From assembly GCF_900176355.1 (NCBI RefSeq), contig NZ_FWXI01000019.1, positions 43,633-107,632 on the forward strand: DNA of 64,000 nt, written 5' to 3'. Position 1 is the first letter of the stretch. Every line of letters starts with the position of its first letter. Below are positions 33,869 through 43,338 of this stretch, one piece after another. The notes under the pieces are model-generated. The model ran no database searches and was not told where the DNA came from. It saw nothing but the letters and a program-made list of their open reading frames with translations. The translations under genes were made by a program, and so were the position numbers. This DNA comes from Sporomusa malonica. Its GTDB lineage: Bacteria > Bacillota > Negativicutes > Sporomusales > Sporomusaceae.

Positions 33869-35431
33869 GTGGCAAAGCTTAATTTGGATGAGCACAAGAT
33901 TGCCCGGGGGCGGGAGTTAGCCGGGCAGATTGCGGAACAGGTACAAACATATATTAATGCTCATTCTACCGTGACGGTTGAAAGGGCTGTTTTAAGACTG
34001 TTAGGTATTGATGGCGTTGACCAGGCCGAGGTGCCGCTCGTAAATGGAGTGGTGGAACGGCTGCACAAGGCGGGGGTTTTGGGAAAAGGCGCCATGTATT
34101 GGGTAGTCAATGCAATGCTTTATCTGCAGCAATCACCGCAACAGATTGCCGAGGCCGTTATTGGCGGACAGATTATTTTAGAGCAATTGCCAGAGAAACC
34201 AGCTGAGGAAATAGCAAAATTGGCGGATAGCCTGGCTGAAGCGGCGTTAAGCAAAATTCATAGCCGCCGTAGGGAGCGGGAGAATTTGATTTCCCGCCTG
34301 GGTAAGGGATTGGAACCTATGGTATATGTTATTGTGGCTACGGGAAATGTTTACGAAGATGCGGTTCAGGCTCAGGCTGCAGCAAGACAGGGTGCCGATA
34401 TTATTGCGGTAATTCGTACTACCGGACAAAGCCTATTGGATTATGTCCCCTATGGACCCACTACTACTGGTTTTGGCGGTACTTACGCCACCCAGGAAAA
34501 TTTCCGGATTATTCGGCAGGCACTGGATGAAGTTGGTCAGGAAGTAAACCGGTATATCTATTTGACTAATTATTGTTCTGGGCTATGCATGCCAGAAATT
34601 GCGGTTATGGGTGCATTAGAGCGGCTGGATGTTATGCTGAATGACTCCATGTATGGCATCATTTTTCGGGATATCAACATGAAACGTACTTTTGTTGACC
34701 AGTTTTTTTCCCGTTTGCTCAACGGCTTCGCTGGGATCATTATTAATACCGGTGAGGATAATTATTTAACAACGGCAGACGCCATTGAGGCCGCGCATAC
34801 TGTATTGGCCTCTGACTTGATTAATGAACAGTTTGCCTTCCGGTGCGGCATGGTTTCTGAACAGCTTGGTCTTGGGCATGCCTTTGAGGTTGACCCCGAG
34901 ACACCCAATGGTTTTCTCTATGAACTGTCTCAGGCTCAATTAATCAGGGAAGTATTTCCCGATAGTCCTATCAAGTATATGCCGCCGACTAAGTATATGA
35001 CTGGTAATATTTTCAAGGGTCATGTACAGGATGCGCTATTTAATGTTTGTTCTATCATGACAGGGCAGGGGATTCAGCTGCTGGGAATGTTAACGGAGGC
35101 TATACATACGCCTCACATTCAAGATCGTTTCCTCAGTATTCAATCGGCAAAATATATTTTTAACACCATGCGCGATTTATCGGATGAAATTTATTATCGG
35201 TCCGATGGTTTTATTGAGCAGCGAGCCAGAGAAGTTTTGGACAATACCGTGGGCTTATTGGAACAGATAGCAGATATCGGCCTAATGCAGGCGCTGTCCA
35301 ATGGGTATTTTGCGGACATTGCCCGTACTCCGGAAGGCGGCAAAGGGTTGGAAGGAGTATTTGACAGGGAACCCGGGTATTTGAATCCTTTTATTGGACT
35401 AATGCTCCAAGGAGGAAGAGAAAATGACTGA
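33869..35431 (+). CDS. kamD: D-lysine 5,6-aminomutase alpha subunit
   Basis: TIM-barrel subunit (520 aa) that carries the substrate and PLP site of the adenosylcobalamin enzyme moving the amino group of beta-lysine (3,6-diaminohexanoate) from C6 to C5. The blocks GPTTTGFGGTYATQENFRI and YLTNYCSGLCMPEIAVMGA are characteristic. GTG start after GGGGGGAGA. It overlaps kamE by 8 bp. Confidence 0.93.
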   Translation: MAKLNLDEHKIARGRELAGQIAEQVQTYINAHSTVTVERAVLRLLGIDGVDQAEVPLVNGVVERLHKAGVLGKGAMYWVVNAMLYLQQSPQQIAEAVIGGQIILEQLPEKPAEEIAKLADSLAEAALSKIHSRRRERENLISRLGKGLEPMVYVIVATGNVYEDAVQAQAAARQGADIIAVIRTTGQSLLDYVPYGPTTTGFGGTYATQENFRIIRQALDEVGQEVNRYIYLTNYCSGLCMPEIAVMGALERLDVMLNDSMYGIIFRDINMKRTFVDQFFSRLLNGFAGIIINTGEDNYLTTADAIEAAHTVLASDLINEQFAFRCGMVSEQLGLGHAFEVDPETPNGFLYELSQAQLIREVFPDSPIKYMPPTKYMTGNIFKGHVQDALFNVCSIMTGQGIQLLGMLTEAIHTPHIQDRFLSIQSAKYIFNTMRDLSDEIYYRSDGFIEQRAREVLDNTVGLLEQIADIGLMQALSNGYFADIARTPEGGKGLEGVFDREPGYLNPFIGLMLQGGREND

Positions 35432-36173
35432 TTTAACAAATGTCAGACCTTACGGCGATACCTTGGATGACGGTATGATCCAGATGTCCTTTACGCTGCC
35501 GGCGCCTCTAAACAGTACCACCAAAGAAGCTGCCCGGCAATTGGTTGCGAAGATGGGGCTGGCAGAGCCGGCGGTTGCCCATGCCGAGGCGATCGGTGAT
35601 AACTTCAGTTTTTTTGTTGTTTATGCCAAGTGCCAGCAGGGAGTGGATATTACTCAGATTGTAGCGCCCGAAGTAGCGCTTCAGGTGATGGCTAAGAAAG
35701 AAATTGATGATTTTATCAAGAATAACGTAAAACGGAAACTGAATATACTGGGCGCCTGTATTGAAAGTGATGCTCATACCGTTGGTATTGATGCGATTAT
35801 GAACATGAAGGGCTTTAACGGGCATAAAGGCTTGGAAAGCTATCATGAAATCAATGCTGTCAATATGGGGGCTCAGGTTGTTTGTGAGGAAGTTATTCGC
35901 AAGGCTCATGACATAGAGGCTGATGCTATCTTAATATCTCAGGTTGTAACCCAGAAAAACATTCATATTACCAATCTTACTAAACTGGCAGATATGCTGG
36001 AAGCCGAAGGGCTGAGGGATAAACTAACTTTGGTTGTGGGGGGACCGCGGATTACCCACGAACTGGCAAAGGAATTGGGGTATGACGCTGGGTTTGGCCC
36101 CAATACTTATGCGGAACATGTCGCCTCTTTTCTTGTACAGGAATGGAAAGGCAAGAATATCATGCCGATATGA
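35424..36173 (+). CDS. kamE: D-lysine 5,6-aminomutase beta subunit
   Basis: 249-aa cobalamin-binding subunit. The cobalamin ligand motif DAHTVG (DxHxxG) lies at about residues 115-120, and a nearby Lys (MNMKGFNGHKG) is the expected PLP-linking lysine that tethers PLP in the open state. AGGAGGAAGAG precedes the ATG. Works with KamD; translation is coupled by the overlap. Confidence 0.93.
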   Translation: MTDLTNVRPYGDTLDDGMIQMSFTLPAPLNSTTKEAARQLVAKMGLAEPAVAHAEAIGDNFSFFVVYAKCQQGVDITQIVAPEVALQVMAKKEIDDFIKNNVKRKLNILGACIESDAHTVGIDAIMNMKGFNGHKGLESYHEINAVNMGAQVVCEEVIRKAHDIEADAILISQVVTQKNIHITNLTKLADMLEAEGLRDKLTLVVGGPRITHELAKELGYDAGFGPNTYAEHVASFLVQEWKGKNIMPI

Positions 36174-36187
36174 AAAGGGAGTGACAA

Positions 36188-36589
36188 ATGATGGAAGAAG
36201 TATTGATCCGGCTAAGGATGAGTGAACATGACGCCCATTATGCCGGAGGATTGGTTAACGGGTCGCGTATGCTGGATTTATTCGGTGATGTGGCAACTGA
36301 ATTGTTAATCCGCAGCGATGGCGATGAAGGGCTGTTTGTGGCCTATGATAATGTGGTATTTAAAGCGCCTGTATATGCGGGCGATTTCATTGAAGCGCGT
36401 GGCAGAATTGTGAAAATAGGTAATACTTCACGCCGTATGGAATTTGTGGCAACCAAAGTAATTGCTTTGGAACCAAATGCCGGGCATGATTCGGCGGCAA
36501 CGGTGTTGCTGGAACCGATAGTGGTTTGTATTGCCAGCGGAACTTGTATGGTTCCCAAGGAAAAGCAAAGAGGTGAAAAGATTGGATAA
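36188..36589 (+). CDS. kal: 3-Aminobutyryl-CoA ammonia-lyase
   Basis: 133-aa hot-dog-fold protein that eliminates ammonia from L-3-aminobutyryl-CoA to give crotonyl-CoA. The pattern [21 protein letters not shown] and [18 protein letters not shown] matches the Kal family (abbreviated). AAAGGGAGTGACAA precedes the ATG. Ends within the start of kce, so the two are coupled. Confidence 0.88.
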   Translation: MMEEVLIRLRMSEHDAHYAGGLVNGSRMLDLFGDVATELLIRSDGDEGLFVAYDNVVFKAPVYAGDFIEARGRIVKIGNTSRRMEFVATKVIALEPNAGHDSAATVLLEPIVVCIASGTCMVPKEKQRGEKIG

Positions 36590-37403
36590 GCTGATTATAA
36601 CAGTTGCGCCGGTTGGGGCCGAAACAACCCGGCAGGATAATCCTAATCTTCCGCTCACGCCTGAGGAAATTGCTGAAGAGGTATTTCGCTGCGAAGAAAA
36701 GGGCGCTTCTATTGTTCATCTACATGTAAGGGATGCTGAGGGAGAGGCCACTCAGTCCAAAGCTATATTTCAAGAAACAATCCAGTTGATACAGAAGCAC
36801 AGCAAAATAATTATTCAGACGTCGACTTCGACCGGTGGGCCATCTTGTATGACGCCTGACAAGCGCCTCCAACCGGTGCTATTGAACCCGGAGATGGCGA
36901 CATTAACTACCGGGACGGTGAATTTTGGGGAGGGAATATATGCCAACCCGCTGCCCGTAGTGGCCGAGTTTGCAAAAATGATGGTGGAGCGGGGTGTCAA
37001 GCCGGAAATAGAGGTATTTGAGGTCGGAATGATTCAAAACGCTCTATCCCTGGTTAAACAGAAGATTTTACAGTTGCCGCTTCACTTTGATTTTGTTATG
37101 GGTGTACCGGGCGGGATTGGGGGCGAACCCAGGCATTTAGTGCATATGGTAGATTCCTTGCCGCCAGGATGTACCTGGACTGTGGCGGGAATTGGCCGCA
37201 GTGAGCTGCCTTTGGCAACCATGGCGATTGTTATGGGCGGACATGTTCGTGTTGGCTTTGAAGATAACGTATATTATACAAAGGGCGTTCTGGCTAACAG
37301 CAACGCACAATTGGTGGAGCGGGTAGCGAGAATCGCGAGCGAGCTGGGGCGTCCAGTCGCGACACCTGACGAAGCACGGGCAATTCTAGGATTGAACCGG
37401 TAG
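36582..37403 (+). CDS. kce: 3-Keto-5-aminohexanoate cleavage enzyme
   Basis: 273-aa zinc-dependent BKACE-family enzyme. It reacts 3-keto-5-aminohexanoate with acetyl-CoA to give acetoacetate and 3-aminobutyryl-CoA. The metal-binding HLHVRD, the [11 protein letters not shown] opening and later [19 protein letters not shown] are typical (near residues 12, 46 and 170). TTG at 36582, with AGAGGTG upstream, gives the family's usual length; the longer frame from 36531 is mostly kal sequence. Confidence 0.92.
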   Translation: MDKLIITVAPVGAETTRQDNPNLPLTPEEIAEEVFRCEEKGASIVHLHVRDAEGEATQSKAIFQETIQLIQKHSKIIIQTSTSTGGPSCMTPDKRLQPVLLNPEMATLTTGTVNFGEGIYANPLPVVAEFAKMMVERGVKPEIEVFEVGMIQNALSLVKQKILQLPLHFDFVMGVPGGIGGEPRHLVHMVDSLPPGCTWTVAGIGRSELPLATMAIVMGGHVRVGFEDNVYYTKGVLANSNAQLVERVARIASELGRPVATPDEARAILGLNR

Positions 37404-37420
37404 ACTTTTTGGTGTGATGT

Positions 37421-37452
37421 AATCCGGCAGTGAGTACTGCCGGATTTTTTTT
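37421..37452 (+). terminator. Terminator of the first kam operon
   Basis: ATCCGGCAGT-GAGT-ACTGCCGGAT followed by eight T, 20 bp after kce. A second short hairpin, GCGCCCA-GTA-TGGGCGC, lies at 37457-37473. Confidence 0.92.
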
Positions 37453-37517
37453 GCATGCGCCCAGTATGGGCGCTTACTAGTCGTTCAATATTCCGAGAGG
37501 CTATGATCTCAATTAGA

Positions 37518-37572
37518 ATCAGGGTATCGCCTGATTTTTGGCAGCTGGCTGAAAATTGGGCGATGCCCTGAT
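37518..37572. promoter_or_regulatory. Inverted repeats upstream of the permease sigma-54 promoter
   Basis: ATCAGGGTATCGCC (37518-37531) and GGCGATGCCCTGAT (37559-37572) are complementary at 13 of 14 positions, separated by 27 bp. They lie 120-175 bp upstream of the -24 element, a typical place for sigma-54 activator binding. Confidence 0.65.
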
Positions 37573-37690
37573 GGTAGGTATATTAGTAGTTTATAGCATA
37601 AGACTGTATTTCTCATGCCGAAATTTAGTCAAGAACGAGGGATACTGATTTGCGGATGTAGGAAAATGGCCTGTTTATAGGGATAATCAC

Positions 37691-37708
37691 TTGGCACGGT
37701 ATTTGCAA
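37691..37708 (+). promoter_or_regulatory. Sigma-54 promoter of the lysine permease-kamA operon
   Basis: TTGGCACGGTATTTGCAA is an essentially perfect -24/-12 element: GG at 37693-37694 and GC at 37705-37706, 10 bp apart. The permease start is 145 bp downstream. Confidence 0.93.
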
Positions 37709-37852
37709 CTATTTATATATAGATATAGAGGAGTGTAAGAGAGGCGATGCATGTGGTGCCAGACTAGGTAAAATTATCTGAATTTATAAAAAACAATGAA
37801 ATCCAGACTTCGGAAATTTACCGGCTAAATAGTAAAAAAAGGGGTGAATTAA

Positions 37853-39352
37853 GTGAGTGGCAATCTAAAAATTGAGAAAAGCCTAAGTATCAGTAGTGGG
37901 GATACCGGAATTGTGGAAACAGGGGAATTAAAACGGAGTTTAAAAGCCCGTCACATGAATATGATTGCGATTGGCGGCGCTATCGGTACCGGTTTATTTG
38001 TGGCCAGTGGTGCCTCCATCAGTACCGCCGGTCCAGGCGGAGCTTTAATTGCTTATGGGGCAATCGGGATAATGGTTTATTTTCTGATGACGAGTTTGGG
38101 GGAAATGGCGACATATTTACCGCTTTCCGGTTCTTTCGGGACTTATGCCGCAAGGTTTGTTGATCCGGCCTTAGGGTTTGCCATCGGGTGGAACTATTGG
38201 TTGAACTGGGCTACCTGCCTAGCGGCGGAGTTAGTGGCAGGTGCAATTATTATGAAGTTTTGGTTCCCTGAAATTCCCGGGTATTATTGGAGCGGGTTGT
38301 TTCTGGTACTTTTAACTGTTCTTAATTTGCTGTCAACAAGGGCTTATGGGGAAAGTGAATTTTGGTTTGCTGGAATCAAGGTTATTACCGTAGTGATATT
38401 TTTATTTACAGGAGCCATGATTGTTTTGGGCGTGGGCGGCAATGCACCCGGATTTGATAACTGGCATACCGGAGATGCGCCTTTTGTTGGTGGTTTTGGT
38501 GCAATATTGAGTATATTTATGATTGCCGGCTTTTCTTTCCAAGGTACGGAACTGGTTGGGATTGCTGCTGGTGAGAGCGAGAATCCGGAAAAGAATATTC
38601 CGAAAGCAATCAATACCGTATTTTGGCGCATTATGATATTTTACATAGGTGCGTTAGTCATTATTGGGTTTATTCTTCCTTATACCGACGAAAATTTACT
38701 CAAAAGTGATGTGGAAAATGTCGCAGTCAGTCCGTTCACTCTTATCTTTAGCCGGGCTGGCCTTAGTATAGCCGCATCACTGATGAATGCAGTCATTCTC
38801 ACGTCGGTACTGTCTTGCGCCAATTCAGGGCTGTATGCCTCGGCACGTATGCTTTATGCCATGGCGAAAGATGGCAAAGCGCCGCAAGTATTTGGAAAAC
38901 TCAATCAGCGCGGTGTTCCGGTCAATGCGTTGTATATAACAGTTGCTTTTGGTTTGCTGGCGTTTCTTGCATCACTGATTGGCGATGGTAAGGCTTATAT
39001 TTGGTTGTTGAATATTACTGGCATGATCGGATTTATCGTTTGGCTGGGAATTGCTATCAGTCACTACCGGTTCCGGCGGGCTTTCATAAAACAAGGACGT
39101 GATCTAAATGAGCTCAAATACAGAGCAAAATGGTTCCCTTTTGGACCGCTGTTCGCTCTTGCGCTTTGTTTTATAGTAATTGTCGGGCAAAATTACAACG
39201 CGTTTTTGGGCGAGTCAATTGACTGGTATGGCGTAGCCGTGTCCTATATTGGTATTCCAATATTTGTGGCAGCTTACTTAGGGTATAAGTACTCCCGAAA
39301 AACCAAGCTGATTCCTTTGGACCAAGTGGATTTGAGCCGCCATACGGGGTGA
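37853..39352 (+). CDS. Amino acid permease, likely lysine-specific (LysP-like)
   Basis: 499-aa APC-family permease with twelve membrane helices. The start region RHMNMIAIGGAIGTGLFV and FSFQGTELVGIAAGESENP match the amino acid permease group that includes LysP. GTG with AAAGGGGTGAAT upstream. It follows a sigma-54 promoter and precedes kamA, which supports lysine as substrate. LysP-like transporters can carry other amino acids, so specificity is inference. Confidence 0.85.
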   Translation: MSGNLKIEKSLSISSGDTGIVETGELKRSLKARHMNMIAIGGAIGTGLFVASGASISTAGPGGALIAYGAIGIMVYFLMTSLGEMATYLPLSGSFGTYAARFVDPALGFAIGWNYWLNWATCLAAELVAGAIIMKFWFPEIPGYYWSGLFLVLLTVLNLLSTRAYGESEFWFAGIKVITVVIFLFTGAMIVLGVGGNAPGFDNWHTGDAPFVGGFGAILSIFMIAGFSFQGTELVGIAAGESENPEKNIPKAINTVFWRIMIFYIGALVIIGFILPYTDENLLKSDVENVAVSPFTLIFSRAGLSIAASLMNAVILTSVLSCANSGLYASARMLYAMAKDGKAPQVFGKLNQRGVPVNALYITVAFGLLAFLASLIGDGKAYIWLLNITGMIGFIVWLGIAISHYRFRRAFIKQGRDLNELKYRAKWFPFGPLFALALCFIVIVGQNYNAFLGESIDWYGVAVSYIGIPIFVAAYLGYKYSRKTKLIPLDQVDLSRHTG

Positions 39353-39425
39353 TGAGTGATGTTGCTGCAGACGTCAGTTTTGTGAATCAACCATATAATT
39401 TGATTTAGGGAGAAGGTAAAAGAAA

Positions 39426-40709
39426 ATGAGAAACTATCGTGATATTCCCCTATGGGCCAGTGTGACAGAGGAAGATTGGCAGGACTGGCAGTGGCAGGTA
39501 GCCAACCGTATTACTTCCCCGGAGGAGCTTAAACAGGTTATTCCGCTGACGGCGGAAGAAGAAGAGGGAATCCATAATTGCTTGCAAAGCCTAAGAATGG
39601 CGATCACTCCTTATTATGCCACTCTGATTGATCCGGAAAATTTGTGTTGCCCTATTCGAAAGCAGGCTGTGCCGACGGCAGCTGAGTTGGATTTTAGCCA
39701 TTTTGATATGGCGGACCCTTTACATGAGGATAAGGACTCACCTGTGCTTGGCTTAACTCATCGCTACCCCGACCGGGTGTTGCTGCTGGTTACGGACCAA
39801 TGCTCCATGTATTGCCGGCATTGTACCAGACGGCGTTTGGCCGGAGCCTGTGACCAGGCTCGCACAAAACAGCAAATTGACCGCTGCATTCAATATATCA
39901 GCGAAAACCCGGTAGTTCGGGATGTAGTGTTGTCTGGCGGCGATGCTTTTTTACTCAGTGACGATCTGATTGAGTATGTGTTAAAAGAGTTGCGTCAAAT
40001 TAAACATGTGGAGATTATTCGTTTTGGCACACGTACACCGGTCGTGCTGCCGCAGCGGGTCACTCCGTCGCTTTGCGAAATTTTAAAACGCTATCATCCG
40101 GTTTATGTAAATGTTCACTTCAACCATCCAGACGAGATCACGCCGGCATCTAGGGAAGCCTGCGCCCGCCTGGCTGACGCGGGCATACCCCTGGGGAATC
40201 AGGCCGTGCTGCTAAAAGGAGTTAACGATTGCCCGGAATTAATTAAGAAATTGATGCAGGAATTGTTGGTCATCAGGGTAAGACCGTATTATCTGTATCA
40301 ATGCGATATGTCAAAAGGCATACAACACTTCAGGACGCCAATCAGTTCGGGAATTCAGGCGATTGAATATATGAGGGGGCACACCTCGGGTTTGGCGGTG
40401 CCCACTTATGTGGTGGATGCTCCGGGAGGTGGCGGCAAAATTCCGGTTATGCCACAATATCTGGTCTCGCAAAATTCCGGCAAAATTATCCTGAGAAACT
40501 ATGAAGGCGTATTTACGACCTATACGGAACCACGGCATGTTGTTGATCCGGAAATGCCCTGTGAAGTATGCGGCAGCTATCACCGTGACATCAAAATCGG
40601 GCTGACGGCACTGTTAAGTGGTGAAACCTGCTCACTGGAACCGCCAGTACGACTGGAAACAGAGGAACGGCAGGACACCGGAAAACTGGTCTTGCAGGTG
40701 GCCAAGTAA
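39426..40709 (+). CDS. kamA: Lysine 2,3-aminomutase
   Basis: Radical SAM/PLP enzyme (427 aa) that converts L-lysine to L-beta-lysine, the first step. The cluster motif CSMYCRHC (CX3CX2C) followed by TRRR is at about residue 121. PLP-lysine region PGGGGKIPVMPQY lies near residue 335. A Cys pair CEVCGSYH near the C-terminus fits the zinc site. GGGAGAAGGT upstream of ATG. The related EpmB is much shorter, and the kam neighbours settle the role. Confidence 0.93.
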   Translation: MRNYRDIPLWASVTEEDWQDWQWQVANRITSPEELKQVIPLTAEEEEGIHNCLQSLRMAITPYYATLIDPENLCCPIRKQAVPTAAELDFSHFDMADPLHEDKDSPVLGLTHRYPDRVLLLVTDQCSMYCRHCTRRRLAGACDQARTKQQIDRCIQYISENPVVRDVVLSGGDAFLLSDDLIEYVLKELRQIKHVEIIRFGTRTPVVLPQRVTPSLCEILKRYHPVYVNVHFNHPDEITPASREACARLADAGIPLGNQAVLLKGVNDCPELIKKLMQELLVIRVRPYYLYQCDMSKGIQHFRTPISSGIQAIEYMRGHTSGLAVPTYVVDAPGGGGKIPVMPQYLVSQNSGKIILRNYEGVFTTYTEPRHVVDPEMPCEVCGSYHRDIKIGLTALLSGETCSLEPPVRLETEERQDTGKLVLQVAK

Positions 40710-40750
40710 TGAGAGCCATCATGTAAAATTGGCGCAGGGGGAATGTTGCT

Positions 40751-41404
40751 ATGGCGAAAATATGTACCGCGGCTGAGGCGGTAAAGGATATTGGCAGTGG
40801 AATGTCGGTCATGATTGGCGGTTTTCTTGGTGTGGGCACACCGGACAGTCTGGTGGGAGCATTGATGAATCAAGACACCCAAAACTTAACCGTTATTGCC
40901 AATGATACCGCTTTTGTCGGTATTGGTGTAGGTAGGTTGCAAGACAGCAAACAAATGGCTAAATTGTATGCATCTTATATTGGCGGACACCCTGAAACTG
41001 GCAGGAGTATGGAAAATGGGGAACTAGAAGTGGTTCTAACTCCCCAGGGCACTCTTGCCGAACAAATCAGGGCTGGGGGCGCCGGTCTAGGCGGATTTCT
41101 AACTCCTGCCGGTGTGGGGACCGTGGTGGCTCAAGGTAAACAAGAAATAGTAATCGGGAAAAAGACGTATCTGTTAGAAATGCCGTTGAAAGCTGATTTT
41201 GCATTAATAAAAGCATATAAAGCCGATACCAGTGGCAACTTAATCTACCGTTTATCGGCTCGGAATTTTAACCCCCTAATGGCGATGGCAGCTAAAGTCG
41301 TGATTGTTGAAGCGGAAGAAATAGTACCGGTAGGCTCGTTTGAGCCTGATCAAGTCATAACCCCTGGAATATTTATTGATTTTCTGGTTGAAGGGGGTAA
41401 GTAG
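40751..41404 (+). CDS. atoD: Acetoacetate CoA-transferase, alpha subunit
   Basis: 217-aa CoA-transferase alpha subunit. The GGFLGVGTPDSLVGALM opening and GAGLGGFLTPAGVGTVVAQG block are typical of 3-oxoacid/acetoacetate transferases. Expected role: activate acetoacetate made by Kce, using an acyl-CoA. Adjacent to atoA with only one base between stop and next ATG. Confidence 0.9.
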   Translation: MAKICTAAEAVKDIGSGMSVMIGGFLGVGTPDSLVGALMNQDTQNLTVIANDTAFVGIGVGRLQDSKQMAKLYASYIGGHPETGRSMENGELEVVLTPQGTLAEQIRAGGAGLGGFLTPAGVGTVVAQGKQEIVIGKKTYLLEMPLKADFALIKAYKADTSGNLIYRLSARNFNPLMAMAAKVVIVEAEEIVPVGSFEPDQVITPGIFIDFLVEGGK

Positions 41405-41405
41405 T

Positions 41406-42065
41406 ATGGTCAAGGTGGATAAACGTATTCGCATTGCGATGCGGGTCGCCCAGGAATTACGTGATGGCGATGTGGTAAACCTGGGAATTGGTATGCCAAC
41501 TATGGTAGCAAATTATTTACCTAACGGAGTGGCGGTCGTATTGCAGTCGGAAAACGGCTTTTTAGGTATTGGGCCGGAACCCGATTCAGACGCTGTTGAC
41601 CGGGATCTAGTAAATGCCGGTGGTAACCCGGTAACCATCGAGGCTAACGGCTGTTGCTTTGACAGCGCCATGTCTTTTGCTATTATTCGCGGAGGACATG
41701 TGGATACCACTGTGCTTGGTGCTTTGGAAGTTGACGAAAAGGGTAATTTGGCAAATTGGATGGTACCTGGTAAAAGGGTGAACGGCATGGGCGGAGCTAT
41801 GGACCTGGTGGTTGGTGCCAATAAGGTAATTATTGCTATGGAGCATCTAAATAAAGACGGATCAGCCAAGATTGTCAAAGAGTGTGCATTGCCGTTTACT
41901 GCTAAAGGCGAAGTGGATTTAATCGTTACAGAAATGGCGGTTATCGCAGTAGCCCCCGATGGGTTGCAGCTGTTAGAAATTGCTGCAGACACTACCCTGC
42001 CAGCAGTACTGGCTGCTACGGCAGCAAAATTGACCCTTCCCAAGGGGACTATTCCAACGTTTTAA
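41406..42065 (+). CDS. atoA: Acetoacetate CoA-transferase, beta subunit
   Basis: 219-aa beta subunit with the catalytic Glu motif SENGFLGIGP and GGGHVDTTVLGALEVDEKGNLANW-like block (its version begins RGGHVDTTVL). ATG at 41406 preceded by GGGGGTAAGT. Pairs with AtoD. A frame starting at 41376 runs into atoD and is rejected. Confidence 0.9.
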   Translation: MVKVDKRIRIAMRVAQELRDGDVVNLGIGMPTMVANYLPNGVAVVLQSENGFLGIGPEPDSDAVDRDLVNAGGNPVTIEANGCCFDSAMSFAIIRGGHVDTTVLGALEVDEKGNLANWMVPGKRVNGMGGAMDLVVGANKVIIAMEHLNKDGSAKIVKECALPFTAKGEVDLIVTEMAVIAVAPDGLQLLEIAADTTLPAVLAATAAKLTLPKGTIPTF

Positions 42066-42127
42066 ATCCAGTGTCAATCAGGCTATGTGACTGCTGATAG
42101 GTATTCAAGAATAGGGGGATAAAATTA

Positions 42128-43309
42128 ATGAGAGAGGTAGTTATTGTTGCCGCAGCGCGGACGGCAATTGGCAATTTCAATGGTTCATTATCCGCTTTTT
42201 CCGCAGTCGAATTGGGGAGCGCGGTCATAAAAGCAGTTGTCGAGCGGGCGGGGATTCAGCTGGAAAATATCGAACAAGTTATTTTTGGCAACGTGTTGCA
42301 GGCTGGATTGGGTCAAAACCCAGCCCGGCAGGCAGCGATAAAAGCCGGTATTTCAGTGGAAGCGCCTTCCTTTACTGTTAATAAAGTCTGTGGCTCCGGT
42401 TTGGCGGCAGTGAATCTGGCGGCTCAGGCTATCATGTGCGGCGACGCTGACATTATTCTTGCCGGCGGTATGGAGAGTATGACCCACGCGCCATATCTGC
42501 TGGACAGTAAAGCGCGTAGCGGGTACCGGATGGGGCATGCCAAAGTAACCGATGTTATGATTCAAGACGGCTTATGGTGCGCCTTTAATGATTATCATAT
42601 GGGAATTACGGCAGAGAATGTTGCAAAAAAATACGGTATAACGCGGGAAGCGCAGGATCAAATGGCTGCTGACTCACAAGAAAAAGCACTCCAGGCAATT
42701 GCCGCCGGGGCGTTCCGGCAGGAAATCGTCCCCTTAACAATTAAGGGTAAAAAAGAGGATACGGTTTATGATACTGATGAATACCCCAAGGTAGGTACGA
42801 CTCCGGAGCGTTTGGCGAAATTGCGTCCGGCATTTAAAGAGGACGGCACCGTTACCGCCGGTAATGCATCGGGGCTTAATGATGGAGCAGCAGCTTTGGT
42901 AGTCATGGCTGCTGATAAAGCCCGTGCCATGGGAGTTCGACCGCTGGCTAGGATTCGTTCCTTCGCTGCAGCGGGAGTAGATCCTAGTATAATGGGTTTA
43001 GGGCCGGTGCCTGCCTGCCGTAAATCCTTGGCGAAAGCTGGTATGACGGTAAAAGACCTTGGCCTCATCGAAGCCAACGAGGCTTTTGCAGCTCAGTTTT
43101 TGGCGGTAGGTAAGGAACTTGGTTTTAGCAAGGAAAACGTAAATATAAATGGCGGCGCGATTGCCCTGGGACATCCAATCGGCGCCAGCGGCGCCCGTAT
43201 TTTGGTAACGCTGCTGCATGCAATGGCAAATAATAAAATAAAAACCGGTCTTGCCACCTTGTGTGTGGGTGGTGGGCAGGGTATAGCCACTATTGTTGAA
43301 CAAGTATAG
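42128..43309 (+). CDS. Acetyl-CoA acetyltransferase (thiolase)
   Basis: 393-aa biosynthetic-type thiolase. The active-site Cys lies in [14 protein letters not shown], and the C-terminal [10 protein letters not shown] and CVGGGQG motifs are intact. In this cluster it would cleave acetoacetyl-CoA to two acetyl-CoA, yielding acetate and energy. Follows atoA at 62 bp with AGGGGGATAAAATT upstream. Confidence 0.92.
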   Translation: MREVVIVAAARTAIGNFNGSLSAFSAVELGSAVIKAVVERAGIQLENIEQVIFGNVLQAGLGQNPARQAAIKAGISVEAPSFTVNKVCGSGLAAVNLAAQAIMCGDADIILAGGMESMTHAPYLLDSKARSGYRMGHAKVTDVMIQDGLWCAFNDYHMGITAENVAKKYGITREAQDQMAADSQEKALQAIAAGAFRQEIVPLTIKGKKEDTVYDTDEYPKVGTTPERLAKLRPAFKEDGTVTAGNASGLNDGAAALVVMAADKARAMGVRPLARIRSFAAAGVDPSIMGLGPVPACRKSLAKAGMTVKDLGLIEANEAFAAQFLAVGKELGFSKENVNINGGAIALGHPIGASGARILVTLLHAMANNKIKTGLATLCVGGGQGIATIVEQV

Positions 43310-43338
43310 TCAAATAAGAAGGAGGTGATCTTTAATTT

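Noticed and set aside
37709..37852. Lysine riboswitch in the permease leader
   Set aside because: The stretch is only about 140 bp and lacks the conserved L-box junction segments; a near-perfect sigma-54 promoter already explains control.
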